Shown: positions 38,382 through 47,301, counted from the stretch's first letter. The stretch: DNA of 64,000 nucleotides from Alloscardovia omnicolens DSM 21503 (GCF_000420505.1 NZ_ATVB01000002.1:1-64000); one strand, 5' to 3'. Notes: a model not told the origin generated them from the letters alone. Made by a program: numbers and translations.

Positions 38382-39599
38382 ATGTCCGATGTGTACAGTG
38401 GTGCAGAACTTTTGTCGTTACAAGATGTAGTTAACTATGATGCCATAAATTCTCAAGGTCGCGGTGGTGCACGTCATTTAAGCGCTGTTTTACCTGCTTT
38501 ATCCGCCGCATTGGGAACGCCAGTTTCTACTGCAATTCATAATGATGCTGAGCGCTTACGAGTAGATTTAGGCGTTCCTCATGCATCCTCTGTTATTGTT
38601 GTGCTTATCGATGGTCTGGGTTTTTGGAATCTCATGGAACGTAAAGGTCATGCTCCTTACTTGCGTTCTTTAGTCAATCAAAGTCATAATCAACAGCCAA
38701 TTTCTTCAAGTTTTCCTACCACTACTGTTGCAGCGCTCAGCGTTTTCGGTACGGGAACGTGCCCAGGTTTAACGGGAATGACTGGTTATTCTCAAATCAA
38801 TCCAGACAACGGTCAGCTTTCCCAAATGATTCAATTTTCTAACGGCGCTAATCCTGAACTTATTCAGCGTGAGCCAACTATTTTTGAGCAGTTAAGTGCT
38901 CAGGATGTGCGCGTTACGACTTCAGGATTCCCTAAATTTGCTAATTCTGCTTTAACGCGCGCTGCTTTACGAGGTTCGAACTATATTTCTGGAGCAAATC
39001 CATCTCAGCGTATTACTACTGCCGCTCGCTCGTCGTTTGAGCCAGGTTTAACATACGTATATATTCGCGATGCAGATAAAATGGGGCATCAATATGGGTG
39101 GGATAATGAGCGTTGGATAGGAACTTTTGAACGTGTCGATGCTCAGCTGAAAAGTTTGGCTAAAAAAGCGGCGCCAGGCACGCTGATTGCTATTACTGCC
39201 GATCATGGCATGATTGCGTCTGACAGTTCGACGCGCATTGATATTGCTGAGCGTCCTGAACTGCAGGAAGGCGTTGTCCTCGTTGGCGGTGAACCGAGAG
39301 CAGTGTCCTTATATGTTGAAGAGGGAATGAATCCGAACGATGTTGCGCAACGGTGGCGTCGTGTTCTTGAAGATAAAGCACGTGTCTATACAAAAGATGA
39401 AGCTATTGCTGCCGGATTATATGGTCCTGTGCATGATCGCGTTCTTCCGTATATCGGTGATGTTATTGCTATGGCGTCCTCAAATGTGACGATAGTAGAT
39501 TCTCGCACTCAAAGCGATGTAGCGACGCATTTGCCGGCTGTGCACGGGTCCTTAACACGTGCTGAGCTTGATATTCCGTTCCTTCTGGACGTTGTGTAA
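38382..39599 (+). CDS. Alkaline phosphatase superfamily phosphodiesterase/nucleotide pyrophosphatase
   Basis: It hydrolyses a phosphodiester or pyrophosphate bond with two metal ions. The 405-residue protein has the metal-binding and nucleophile region VIVVLIDGLGFWNLMERKG and SSFPTTTVAALSVFGTG (Thr nucleophile within PTTT). It also has ITADHGMIASD for the second metal and VHGSLTRAELDIPFLL near the end. No signal peptide or membrane helix is visible, so it is probably cytosolic. Actinobacterial homologues are often annotated as nucleotide pyrophosphatases; substrate is unknown. The start at 38382 is set by position after a -10-like box. Confidence 0.85.
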   Translation: MSDVYSGAELLSLQDVVNYDAINSQGRGGARHLSAVLPALSAALGTPVSTAIHNDAERLRVDLGVPHASSVIVVLIDGLGFWNLMERKGHAPYLRSLVNQSHNQQPISSSFPTTTVAALSVFGTGTCPGLTGMTGYSQINPDNGQLSQMIQFSNGANPELIQREPTIFEQLSAQDVRVTTSGFPKFANSALTRAALRGSNYISGANPSQRITTAARSSFEPGLTYVYIRDADKMGHQYGWDNERWIGTFERVDAQLKSLAKKAAPGTLIAITADHGMIASDSSTRIDIAERPELQEGVVLVGGEPRAVSLYVEEGMNPNDVAQRWRRVLEDKARVYTKDEAIAAGLYGPVHDRVLPYIGDVIAMASSNVTIVDSRTQSDVATHLPAVHGSLTRAELDIPFLLDVV

Positions 39600-39660
39600 G
39601 ACCTTCGTACGAAGAGATTATTGTAGCGCCTGATAAAGGCTCATATCTCAACAGAAAAAT

Positions 39661-39759
39661 AACGAGAGGACTACTGTCAGTTACCGCACAGTAAAAGTTG
39701 TGCTATGAAAATAGCAACTCAACTTTTACTAATAAGTAAGATGATCAGTAGTCCTCGTT
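39661..39759. repeat. Nested 99-bp inverted-repeat element
   Basis: Outer arms AACGAGAGGACTACTG (39661-39676) and CAGTAGTCCTCGTT (39746-39759) pair except for a 2-base gap. Inside them AGTAAAAGTTG (39690-39700) pairs perfectly with CAACTTTTACT (39720-39730). Innermost, TGCTAT (39701-39706) pairs with ATAGCA (39711-39716) across a GAAA loop. No open reading frame lies inside. Confidence 0.7.
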
Positions 39760-39771
39760 GTTACTCAGCTT

Positions 39772-40305
39772 TTACTGCTTAATAAGTTTATGAGTTTTTG
39801 AAATCGTTGTTCCAGGTGCAGTTACATCAAATGAAATCTGACCATTACTATAAGTAAATTTCTTCGTTGATTCTTGTGCTGTCAATCCAACTGCTTTGCT
39901 CATGGCATCGCTGTCTGCTTGCGAGGTCCATGTGTAATCACCAGCTGTTGTTGGAGGCGTAAAAGTTCCCTTCCAATACAAACTAGATTCTTCTGATGCT
40001 TGAGGCTGTGCCCACGTAATAGTAATAGTGTCGTTTGTAATCTTGGCTATTAAATCCGAGCCTTCGTTGGCATCTGTTTTCCATGTGTCGGTTAAATCGG
40101 CAGGTTTTTCTGTAGATTCTTCTTGACTATTTTGAGATTTTTCTTTTGTTGAGTCTTCGGAGGTATCTACTTTTTTCTGCTGACTTGCGTTGTTATCGCT
40201 CGTTGTATTACTCGGCAGACTAAGGTTTACTGAACATGTACTCAGTGTTCCTATTCCTAAAACAGTTGCAAGTAGTCCAGCAGCAATCTTTGTGAATCAG
40301 GGCAT
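39772..40305 (-). pseudogene. Lipoprotein gene interrupted by an in-frame stop at codon 3
   Basis: Reading the minus strand from ATG 40305, with AAGGTGAT 7-14 nt upstream, gives Met-Pro and then TGA (40297-40299). The same frame then runs open for 174 codons to TAA at 39772. After the stop it continues as a typical lipoprotein signal (FTKIAAGLLATVLGIGTLS then TC with the lipobox Cys at about codon 24). A Ser/Asn/Lys/Glu linker follows, then a beta-rich domain (TITITWAQPQASE, LYWKGTFTPPTTAGDYTWTS, FTYSNGQISFDVTA). No ATG, GTG or TTG lies in the signal region after the stop. I recall similar small secreted domains in bifidobacteria, but they have no known role. A single base change would restore it. 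Confidence 0.75.
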
Positions 40306-40586
40306 AACATAATCACCTTGAATATAATTCAACTTACTTTACTATTATTAAAAATGTTAAAAGATTACATAAAATTTGAAGAAAATCAAAAAATGTTCAA
40401 TATTCTTTATAAGAATCGTGATAATTCCAAAAGTTTAGCGCGATTTATGCGTACCATAGACTGCTCATTATATGAGCAGAAAGCAGATGAGTAATTGAGA
40501 AATTAATCTGATTAAAAACGCGCGTAAACCACGTGAATATTTGAAGAAATGACTAAATTTAACAGTTTCGCCGAGTTAATTGTATA
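40306..40586. other. AT-rich spacer with a small hairpin
   Basis: No gene is supported. CTGCTCAT (40461-40468) and ATGAGCAG (40472-40479) form an 8-bp hairpin. The promoter of the broken lipoprotein gene must lie at its left end. The stretch is visibly richer in A and T than the flanking genes. Confidence 0.5.
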
Positions 40587-40616
40587 GCCCTTTACATAGT
40601 TGGTCTACATAAAGGG
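40587..40616 (-). terminator. Hairpin downstream of sepH
   Basis: On the minus strand GCCCTTTATGTAG pairs with CTATGTAAAGGGC over 13 bp including two G-U pairs around a 5-nt loop. The U-tract is weak. Confidence 0.6.
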
Positions 40617-40641
40617 CAATATCTATAAGCTCAAATGCCAT

Positions 40642-41781
40642 CTAGGACTGCGAACCGAAAAGAATATCGTCCCAAGCTGGGATAGCTGAACGCTTACGCT
40701 TAGGAGGCTGAGAAGTTCGGTTGCTATTGGCGCTTCCGTTTTCGTCTTCTTCTTTGTTGCTGCCGGCATTGGAAGACTGATCAGAGCCAGAGATATGAGA
40801 GTCCTCTTGATTGATAACCGGAGCTGAATCTTCAGTATCATCCATATCGAGTGGAACATCTGCGGCCTGAAGTCGTGATGCCTTCTTTCCTGATTGGAAA
40901 TCTGATGGATCAGCCAAAGTACGGCGTACAGCAGGTAACTGTGTGCTACTTTGTGACTGTTCTTCGTGTTGCGAACCTGCTGATTGAGGCGACTGACCAG
41001 AAACAATAGCATTAAAAGCGCCTGTGCTCATATGCGTATTATCTCGCATAGAACTCATAGAAACAGTTTCGAAGGTGCCTGTGCTGGTAGACACAGCTTG
41101 ATTAGAAAATGGAGGAGAGGAGTGCGTAGCACCTACAGCTGGAATAGCATCTGTGCTGAATAGCTCTTTATCTACAGGTGAGGTTGCTGCAGACATTTCG
41201 CGCAGTAAACGCTTTGCAGGTGTGTTGACGCTCACCACAGAATGGTTGCGTGAATTAAACATCCATTCAGCGCTTTCTTTGTGTTCTCCTAAACTGTAAT
41301 TCGCCTGAATGCGCCATGGATTATGCCCCTGACGTGATGCGCTCCACTGTACATCAGCGTAATCACCGCCCATAGAAGCAAGCGAAAAAGCAATAATATC
41401 TTTAACTTTCGAAGTATTTCCTTCTGTGCCAACAACAGTTTCTAAGAACTGAGAAGTAATGAAAACCTTTTCTTTTTCTACTGGAATAGCAAAACGGTTT
41501 ACAGCAGAAACGGATACACCGTATTCTTGAGCGATGGTCTGTGGGCTCTGTCCGGAACGGATAAGTGACTGAATAGTGGACAGCGGAAGAATTTTTTCTG
41601 GCTGTTTTTCTTCCTGTTGAGTAACTGTCTGTGCTTTATTGCGAGCAGAAGCAATAGCACGTTCAAGTTCCGAGGTAATTTCTAAAGAAAAAAGATCTCC
41701 AGTCAGTGGGTCTTTTACTATAAGGTCACCGTTAGCGTCAACGCGAACGAAAGTTACCGGAATACTTGAATTCTCAGCCAT
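40642..41781 (-). CDS. sepH: Septation protein SepH (DUF3071)
   Basis: SepH is an actinobacterial cell-division protein that binds FtsZ and promotes its assembly. The 379-residue product has the conserved N-terminal DUF3071 region (1-190) with DANGDLIVKDPLTGDLFSLEI and a helix-turn-helix-like stretch LIRSGQSPQTIAQEYGVSVS. The WSASRQGHNPWRIQANY block follows, and then a long Ser/Gln/Asp-rich disordered part ending in the basic PPKRKRSAIPAWDDILFG, typical of the FtsZ-binding end. AAGGGG precedes the ATG at 41781. It is divergent from the DUF4193-dut operon, the neighbourhood known from Streptomyces. Identification rests on the N-terminal domain and context. Confidence 0.88.
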   Translation of the reverse strand: MAENSSIPVTFVRVDANGDLIVKDPLTGDLFSLEITSELERAIASARNKAQTVTQQEEKQPEKILPLSTIQSLIRSGQSPQTIAQEYGVSVSAVNRFAIPVEKEKVFITSQFLETVVGTEGNTSKVKDIIAFSLASMGGDYADVQWSASRQGHNPWRIQANYSLGEHKESAEWMFNSRNHSVVSVNTPAKRLLREMSAATSPVDKELFSTDAIPAVGATHSSPPFSNQAVSTSTGTFETVSMSSMRDNTHMSTGAFNAIVSGQSPQSAGSQHEEQSQSSTQLPAVRRTLADPSDFQSGKKASRLQAADVPLDMDDTEDSAPVINQEDSHISGSDQSSNAGSNKEEDENGSANSNRTSQPPKRKRSAIPAWDDILFGSQS

Positions 41782-42149
41782 ATTAAACCCCTTGCGTCTA
41801 TGAATACTTCCATATTATGGGTAGGTGGTCACATATACGTAAAATGGATAGGACACATGTGAGATTTCTTCATACAGGTGTGTTCCGCACACGTATCTCG
41901 CGCTATGACATTGAAGAAAACCTTCAAATATTGCTCTGCAGAAAGCGTATTTTTCAAGAGAAGTACGGTCTGTGTTACGTAAAATTTATGTGATTTTACT
42001 CTGTTTTTCACACAATTCAACGTGCCGTAGTTTGTGCCATAGAAAAATTGTAGTATCCTCTTTCGCATAGGACACGTGTCGTTTTATATCGCGTGACGGA
42101 TGTATCGTCTGCGCGACTCAGTATAAAGACTCAGTGAAAGGAGTGGGCT
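41782..42149. promoter_or_regulatory. Divergent sepH/DUF4193 control region with repeated motifs
   Basis: No gene is supported in these 368 bases. ATAGGACAC occurs at 41848-41856 and 42067-42075, the second copy running into the perfect palindrome GACACGTGTC (42071-42080). GTGTG-TTCCG-CACAC (41878-41892) is a further inverted repeat. GACTCAGT is repeated at 42116-42123 and 42129-42136, immediately before the DUF4193 ribosome binding site. These could be operators, but no regulator is known. Confidence 0.45.
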
Positions 42150-42446
42150 ATGGCACAGGATTACGATACTCCACGGTCCAAGGACGAAGACGAGGAATCC
42201 ATCGAAGCTCTGGGCACCAGCTCCCGTCAGAATCAGAATAATGATTTGGATGATGATGAGAACGCATTGGCTGAGGGGTACGAACTTCCTGGTAGCGATT
42301 TGAGTAATGAGGACTCAAGCGTAACTGTTGTTCCTATGCAGGGCGACGAGTTTGTATGCTCTGAGTGCTTCTTGGTAAAGCATCGCTCACAGTTGGCTTA
42401 TACAGATGACGATGGTCAGCCAGTGTGCAAGGAGTGTGCAGCGTAA
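42150..42446 (+). CDS. DUF4193 family zinc-ribbon protein
   Basis: It is a 98-residue actinobacterial protein of unknown function. The first 65 residues are acidic and Asn/Gln-rich; the conserved part is the C-terminal zinc ribbon with CSEC and CKEC (CxxC pairs about 33 residues apart) in [17 protein letters not shown] and [17 protein letters not shown] is well placed. Its stop overlaps the dut start (TAATG), so the two are translationally coupled, and it is conserved in this place near sepH and dut in actinobacteria. Resemblance to RNA-polymerase-binding zinc proteins has been suggested by its shape only; I make no functional claim. Confidence 0.9.
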   Translation: MAQDYDTPRSKDEDEESIEALGTSSRQNQNNDLDDDENALAEGYELPGSDLSNEDSSVTVVPMQGDEFVCSECFLVKHRSQLAYTDDDGQPVCKECAA

Positions 42447-42925
42447 TGGCCTATGATGAGATGTATAACGAGCCAGAAAATATTGAAGTTCTTATTTCTT
42501 ACCTCAACGAGGATGTGAATAAGGCTGGCTTGTATTATGCTCATGCGGGTGATGCTGGCGTAGATTTACGCACAACGGTCGCTTTTGATTTGAAGCCTTT
42601 CCAACGATTTTTAGCACCTACAGGCATTGCTATTGCTCTGCCTGCAGGCTACGTTGGTTTAGTTCATCCTCGTTCCGGTTTAGCTGTGAAGCGGGGTATT
42701 AGCGTTGTTAATGCTCCAGGAACTATTGATGCGGGTTATCGCGGCGAGATTAAAGTTCCTATGATTAACCTCGACCCTGAGAACACTGCTCATTTTGAGC
42801 CAGGAGACCGTATTGCTCAGTTAGTTATTCAGCGCTATGTGGAAGCTCGCTTTGTTGAAGCGGAAACATTGCCTGATTCAGATCGTTCTGACCGTGGCTT
42901 TGGCTCAACCGGTGTGGCACAATAA
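42446..42925 (+). CDS. dut: dUTP diphosphatase
   Basis: It hydrolyses dUTP to dUMP, keeping uracil out of DNA and feeding thymidylate synthesis. The 159-residue protein has all five trimeric dUTPase motifs: [46 protein letters not shown] and RGFGSTG. ATG 42446 shares a base with the DUF4193 stop codon, and AAGGAG lies 10 nt upstream inside that gene. It is followed 45 nt later by rel, so nucleotide hygiene and stringent response may be co-transcribed. Confidence 0.96.
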   Translation: MAYDEMYNEPENIEVLISYLNEDVNKAGLYYAHAGDAGVDLRTTVAFDLKPFQRFLAPTGIAIALPAGYVGLVHPRSGLAVKRGISVVNAPGTIDAGYRGEIKVPMINLDPENTAHFEPGDRIAQLVIQRYVEARFVEAETLPDSDRSDRGFGSTGVAQ

Positions 42926-42970
42926 GGCATAATAAAAGCGATAGAGAGCTGGGAGAAGTAGGAGGTACAC

Positions 42971-45328
42971 ATGGCTGACACAAATTTTACACAGCATGAC
43001 GCAAACGCGCCTACTTCACGCATTCTAGGTGCAGAAATTAGTTCGGATCCGCTCAATCCGTTACTTCCTATTATTCAAGTGTGCACCTTCCATCACCCAG
43101 ATGCTGATACGGATTTGCTGCAGCGTGCCTATGAACGTGCTGTTGTACAACATGCTCCACAGCGCAGACGCTCAGGTGAACCGTATATTATTCATCCAAT
43201 TGCAGTTGCTCAGATTTTAGCTGATTTGGGCATGAGTCCTAAAGTTATTGCTGCTGGATTATTACATGACACGGTAGAAGATACTGATTTCACCTTGGAT
43301 CAGTGTCGTGAGGAGTTTGGCGACACTATTGCAGGTTTGGTTGATGGTGTAACGAAGTTAACCAAGATGGATGTGGGAGATTCTGCCCAAGCTGAAACTA
43401 TTCGCAAAATGATTGTGGCAATGAGTCGTGATGTGCGCGTGCTCGTTATTAAGCTATCTGACCGTGTACACAACGCGCGTACATGGCGTTATGTGAAACC
43501 AAAAAGTGCGTATAAGAAGGCACAAGAAACTATTGACGTATATGCTCCTTTGGCGAATCGCCTGGGTATGAACGCCATTAAAACTGAATTAGAAGAGCTG
43601 AGCTTCAAAACTCTTCAACCAAAGATTTATGACGAAATAGTGGAGTTGGTTCGTCATCGTGCCGGTCAACGCGAACTGTATTTGCAACAGATTATTGCCG
43701 ATATTCGCGAAGACCTCGACGAACAGAATGTGCATGCTAATATAAATGGTCGTCCAAAAGACTATTACAGCATTTATCAGAAAATGATTGTGCGTGGTCA
43801 TGATTTTGGCGATATTTACGATTTGATGGGTGTGCGCATTATCGTGGATTCTATTCGCGACTGTTACGCTGCTCTCGGTGCCGTGCATGCTCGATGGAAT
43901 CCAGTTCCTGGCCGTTTTAAGGACTATATTGCCACGCCAAAGATGAACATGTATCAATCTTTGCACACAACAGTGGTAGGTCCTGGCGGTAAGCCAGTAG
44001 AAATTCAAATCCGTACCTGGGATATGCATCGTCGCGCTGAGTACGGCATTGCTGCGCACTGGAAATATAAAGAAAACGGTCGAGCAGGTCGCGCTTTATC
44101 TGCTCCCGATAAACAGGACGCTGAGCGCGGTAAGAAGATAGACGCTGAGAGTAGCGATTTCTTTGAACACGATAACCTTCAGTGGATTAAACAGCTTGCT
44201 GATTGGCAAAGTGAGGTTCCTGATTCAGATGAGTTCCTCGGCTTCTTAAAAGATGATTTAGGAGCCAGCCAAGTTTATGTGTTTACTCCTAAAGGAAAGA
44301 TTGTTTCAGTTCCGCAAGAGGGAACACCGGTAGACTTTGCGTATGCTGTTCATACAGAAGTTGGACACCATACGATGGGTGCGCGTATTAATGGGCGTCT
44401 GATGCCATTAGATACGAAGCTGCAAAACGGTGATACGGTTGAAATTATTACCTCGCGCGGAGAAAATGCTGGTCCTTCTCATGACTGGTTGAACTTTGTT
44501 AAGTCGCCAAAGGCGCGCAATAAAATTCGTCAGTGGTTCACGAAAGAACGTCGAACTGAAAACATGGAAGAAGGTCGTGACGAACTGACACGTGCTTTGC
44601 GTAAGCGTAATCTGTTTACGCAAAATTACACCAGACTTGAAGTTTTCGTAGCTGTAGCAGACGATTTGGGTTATCCAGATGTTGATTCCCTGTATACAGC
44701 TATTGGTGAGGGTCAAGTCTCCACGCAGAACGTTATTACTCATATTCTTAAGTTCGTGGACGATGATGCTGACGAGAGTCCTGAGCAAAATATTGTTCCT
44801 TTGCGTAGGCGCTCCGGTAGCGGACCTCGTCGCACGAAATCTGTTGGCGTATCCGTTAAAGGCGTGGACGATGTGTGGGTTAAGCTTGCAAAATGCTGTA
44901 CTCCTGTGCCAGGAGATCAGATTGTGGGTTTTGTTACCCGTGGAGCAGGAGTATCTGTTCACCGCGAAGATTGCGTGAACGTAGCAAGTTTGAAGAAAAA
45001 TCAGCCAGAGCGCCTTGTTGATGTGAGTTGGACGAGTGCTCAAGGTGTGTTCCTAGTAAAAATCCAAGTAGAAGCTTTGGATCGAGGGCGTCTGCTCTCG
45101 GATATTGCGCGTGTGCTTTCTGATGCGGGCGTCAATATTGTTGCAGGAACTATTTCTACCGGTGATGATCGTGTAGCTATTAGCCAATACAGTTTTGAAA
45201 TGGCTGATATGAGCCATTTGAACCAGCTGTTGGCATCAATCCGTAAAATTGATGGTGTTTTCGATGTTTATCGTTTAACTGGCACTAAGGATGACTCCAA
45301 GCTACGCATACGTCATATTGATAAGTAG
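42971..45328 (+). CDS. relA: Bifunctional (p)ppGpp synthetase/hydrolase
   Basis: It makes and degrades the alarmone (p)ppGpp in response to uncharged tRNA on the ribosome. The 785-residue protein has the HD hydrolase domain (about 75-225; LLHDTVEDTDF near residue 98), the synthetase domain (about 260-390; GRFKDYIATPKMNMYQSLHT with the RFKD motif of bifunctional enzymes), TGS (about 440-500; VYVFTPKGKIVSVPQEGTP), and a conserved Cys-containing helical part (KLAKCCTPVPGDQIVGFVT). A C-terminal ACT domain completes it. GGAGGT precedes the ATG. With the small synthetase at 8.7-9.4 kb this genome has at least two alarmone makers. Confidence 0.95.
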   Translation: MADTNFTQHDANAPTSRILGAEISSDPLNPLLPIIQVCTFHHPDADTDLLQRAYERAVVQHAPQRRRSGEPYIIHPIAVAQILADLGMSPKVIAAGLLHDTVEDTDFTLDQCREEFGDTIAGLVDGVTKLTKMDVGDSAQAETIRKMIVAMSRDVRVLVIKLSDRVHNARTWRYVKPKSAYKKAQETIDVYAPLANRLGMNAIKTELEELSFKTLQPKIYDEIVELVRHRAGQRELYLQQIIADIREDLDEQNVHANINGRPKDYYSIYQKMIVRGHDFGDIYDLMGVRIIVDSIRDCYAALGAVHARWNPVPGRFKDYIATPKMNMYQSLHTTVVGPGGKPVEIQIRTWDMHRRAEYGIAAHWKYKENGRAGRALSAPDKQDAERGKKIDAESSDFFEHDNLQWIKQLADWQSEVPDSDEFLGFLKDDLGASQVYVFTPKGKIVSVPQEGTPVDFAYAVHTEVGHHTMGARINGRLMPLDTKLQNGDTVEIITSRGENAGPSHDWLNFVKSPKARNKIRQWFTKERRTENMEEGRDELTRALRKRNLFTQNYTRLEVFVAVADDLGYPDVDSLYTAIGEGQVSTQNVITHILKFVDDDADESPEQNIVPLRRRSGSGPRRTKSVGVSVKGVDDVWVKLAKCCTPVPGDQIVGFVTRGAGVSVHREDCVNVASLKKNQPERLVDVSWTSAQGVFLVKIQVEALDRGRLLSDIARVLSDAGVNIVAGTISTGDDRVAISQYSFEMADMSHLNQLLASIRKIDGVFDVYRLTGTKDDSKLRIRHIDK

Positions 45329-45811
45329 ATTGATGCGTGCATACTTGTGCACGGATTTTGTGAGTATGGTGTCTGTTGCAGTTAGGATGCATCCGAATTT
45401 TTCGTGTTGTTGAATGCGTACTCATGTTGTATTGATTTTTACCGACTCTTGGGACTTCGCGGGGTTAGGGGCGGATGTTGTCTAGTAGGTATCAGTTGAT
45501 TTCTCTGGCAGTCATGCGTCAAGGCATCGTTTCGGAGTGAATGTGGTTTTACTTCATGCGTGAAGTCGATACGCGCAACCGATATGCCAGTTTTGAAGCC
45601 ATTTTTGTGCATCAAAACTGGCATAACAGGTGTGTTAATCGGTTAAGCAGAATGTGTGAGAGTAAGAGCACTTCGAATTTACCGTGTTTTGAAGCCTGAT
45701 TGCGCATAACAGCTACAAGCCACGCACCTGCAACCTCAAAAATCCCACTATAAAATCCGATGAAACCAGCTAATCAAAGCACAACACCGCTTAGTCCGAA
45801 GACCCAATAAA
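45329..45811. other. Long intergenic region with a cluster of hairpins
   Basis: No protein gene or tRNA is supported. CGTGCA...TGCACG near 45336-45357 may be a weak rel terminator. ACTTCA-TGCG-TGAAGT (45551-45566) is a perfect small hairpin. TATGCCAGTTTTGA (45583-45596) and TCAAAACTGGCATA (45612-45625) form a perfect 14-bp stem, framed by AACCGAT (45578-45584) and ATCGGTT (45638-45644). This could be a structured RNA or an eroded mobile element. Confidence 0.5.
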
Positions 45812-45846
45812 AATGAAGGTTCGGATTCAAAACCCGAACCTTCATT
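45812..45846 (-). terminator. Terminator downstream of DUF349 gene
   Basis: AATGAAGGTTCGG (45812-45824) and CCGAACCTTCATT (45834-45846) form a perfect 13-bp stem with a 9-nt loop. On the minus strand it is followed by TTTTATT. Confidence 0.85.
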
Positions 45847-45861
45847 AATCAGACCTAAGGC

Positions 45862-47235
45862 TTACTGTACTGCGTTCAACCACTGAGCCTTAGTATCGCG
45901 CTCAGCCTGCAACTGAGAACGCTTAGCATCATCAGTTTCGGCAGCAATACGCTCGTCCAGATCTGCCAATTGAGCTTCCAACTGAGCTGTGAAAGATGAC
46001 TTACGAGCATGAGCTTCAGGATCGGTACGGTTCCATTCGCTCTCTTCGACGGTCTTAATCTGCTTTTCCACAGCATCCAAACGAGCTTCAATGCGACCCA
46101 AATCAGCGCGAGGAACGCGACCAATCGCATCCCATTCGTCTTGAATCTTACCTAATGCTGCACGAGCTGCCTTCGCAGCCTTTACGTCTGCAACTGGTAC
46201 AAGAGCTTCAGCCTTGGCAAGCAAAGCTTCCTTAGCAGCCAGATTTTCTTTCTCAGAATCGTTCAAACGGTTGCGATCTGCCTGACGTGCATCAAAGAAA
46301 ACATCTGCAGCAGCACGGAACTGCTTCCACAAGTTGTCGTCTTCAGTGCGACCCACACGTCCAGCCTTCTTCCAGTCATTCATTAACTGGTTGAATTTGC
46401 GAGAAGTTTCGCCCCACTCAGTAGAATTTTTCAGCTCTTCTGCCTGCGCAATAATGTTCTGCTTGGCTTCACGAGCAGAATTTCGAGCAGCGTCACGAGC
46501 GGCAACCCACTTGCGGTGCTGAGTGTTAAAAGTGCTACGTGCCTTGGAGAAACGTCCCCACAATTCATCAGCTACAGACTTTTCAATTCGAGCTGAATGC
46601 TTCTGAACATCCTGCCACTTGGCGAATAATTCCGAGAACTTCTCACTTGTATTGCGCCAATTGGTCGAATCGCCGAGAGAAGCTGCAAGAGCTTCAGCTT
46701 CTTCAACAATAGCGGTACGCTTTTCTACTGAAACTTTCACAGCCTGAGCATGAGCTTGAGCAATCTTCTCCTTTGCTGCTTCGCCCAAAGACTTCAATTC
46801 CTCGACGTCAGCGCACAAAGCAGGAATATCGCCCACAACAGCAGGCTGAGTAATCTCTTCAGCTAGAGATTTCAAAGTTTCGTCAATCTCACGAGTCTTA
46901 ATAGTGTGAGACTCAAAGCGAGCGCGAGCGTGATCAATCTTCGCTTTAAGATCGAGGTAGCGACGTGCATAGAAGGAGAGTGCTTCATCGCTGTTTGCAT
47001 TGGTGTACTGGCCAATTTCGCGTTCAGTATTGTTCTCGGAAACAAAAACAGTGCCGTCCTCAGCGACGCGACCAAAAGTCTTTGCTTTTTCTAATTCTGC
47101 TTCACCATACACAGTTGCGCTGTGCGTCGTCGCGGACGCTGCAGGAGCTGCAGGCTTAGCCTTAGCAGCGAAAGCTGCTGGTGTTGCAGGGGTTGCGGAT
47201 GCGTTTTCGGATGTGGTGGATGCGTCTTGAGACAT
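45862..47235 (-). CDS. DUF349 repeat protein
   Basis: It is a 457-residue, highly charged helical protein with an Ala/Pro-rich leader (1-40) and several DUF349 repeats. Examples of repeat cores are STNWRNTSEKFSELFAKWQD, STEWGETSRKFNQLMNDWKK and KAARAALGKIQDEWDAIGR, each ending in a Trp-containing helix. The C-terminus is coiled coil. DUF349 proteins are widespread in actinobacteria; their function is unsettled, although some have been linked to RNA or envelope processes. AAGGAG is 5 nt from ATG 47235, whereas GTG 47241 would have no spacer. It is divergent from hisS across 66 bp. Confidence 0.88.
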   Translation of the reverse strand: MSQDASTTSENASATPATPAAFAAKAKPAAPAASATTHSATVYGEAELEKAKTFGRVAEDGTVFVSENNTEREIGQYTNANSDEALSFYARRYLDLKAKIDHARARFESHTIKTREIDETLKSLAEEITQPAVVGDIPALCADVEELKSLGEAAKEKIAQAHAQAVKVSVEKRTAIVEEAEALAASLGDSTNWRNTSEKFSELFAKWQDVQKHSARIEKSVADELWGRFSKARSTFNTQHRKWVAARDAARNSAREAKQNIIAQAEELKNSTEWGETSRKFNQLMNDWKKAGRVGRTEDDNLWKQFRAAADVFFDARQADRNRLNDSEKENLAAKEALLAKAEALVPVADVKAAKAARAALGKIQDEWDAIGRVPRADLGRIEARLDAVEKQIKTVEESEWNRTDPEAHARKSSFTAQLEAQLADLDERIAAETDDAKRSQLQAERDTKAQWLNAVQ

Positions 47236-47301
47236 ATGCACTCCTTCAGTAAGCAGGGGAAAATCTAATATTTTCCGTGACCTAACCTATTATAAGGAAT
47301 T

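Noticed and set aside
45439-45624. A 61-codon minus-strand frame in the rel/DUF349 gap
   Set aside because: Overlaps the hairpin cluster, lacks a start signal, and its composition is not protein-like.
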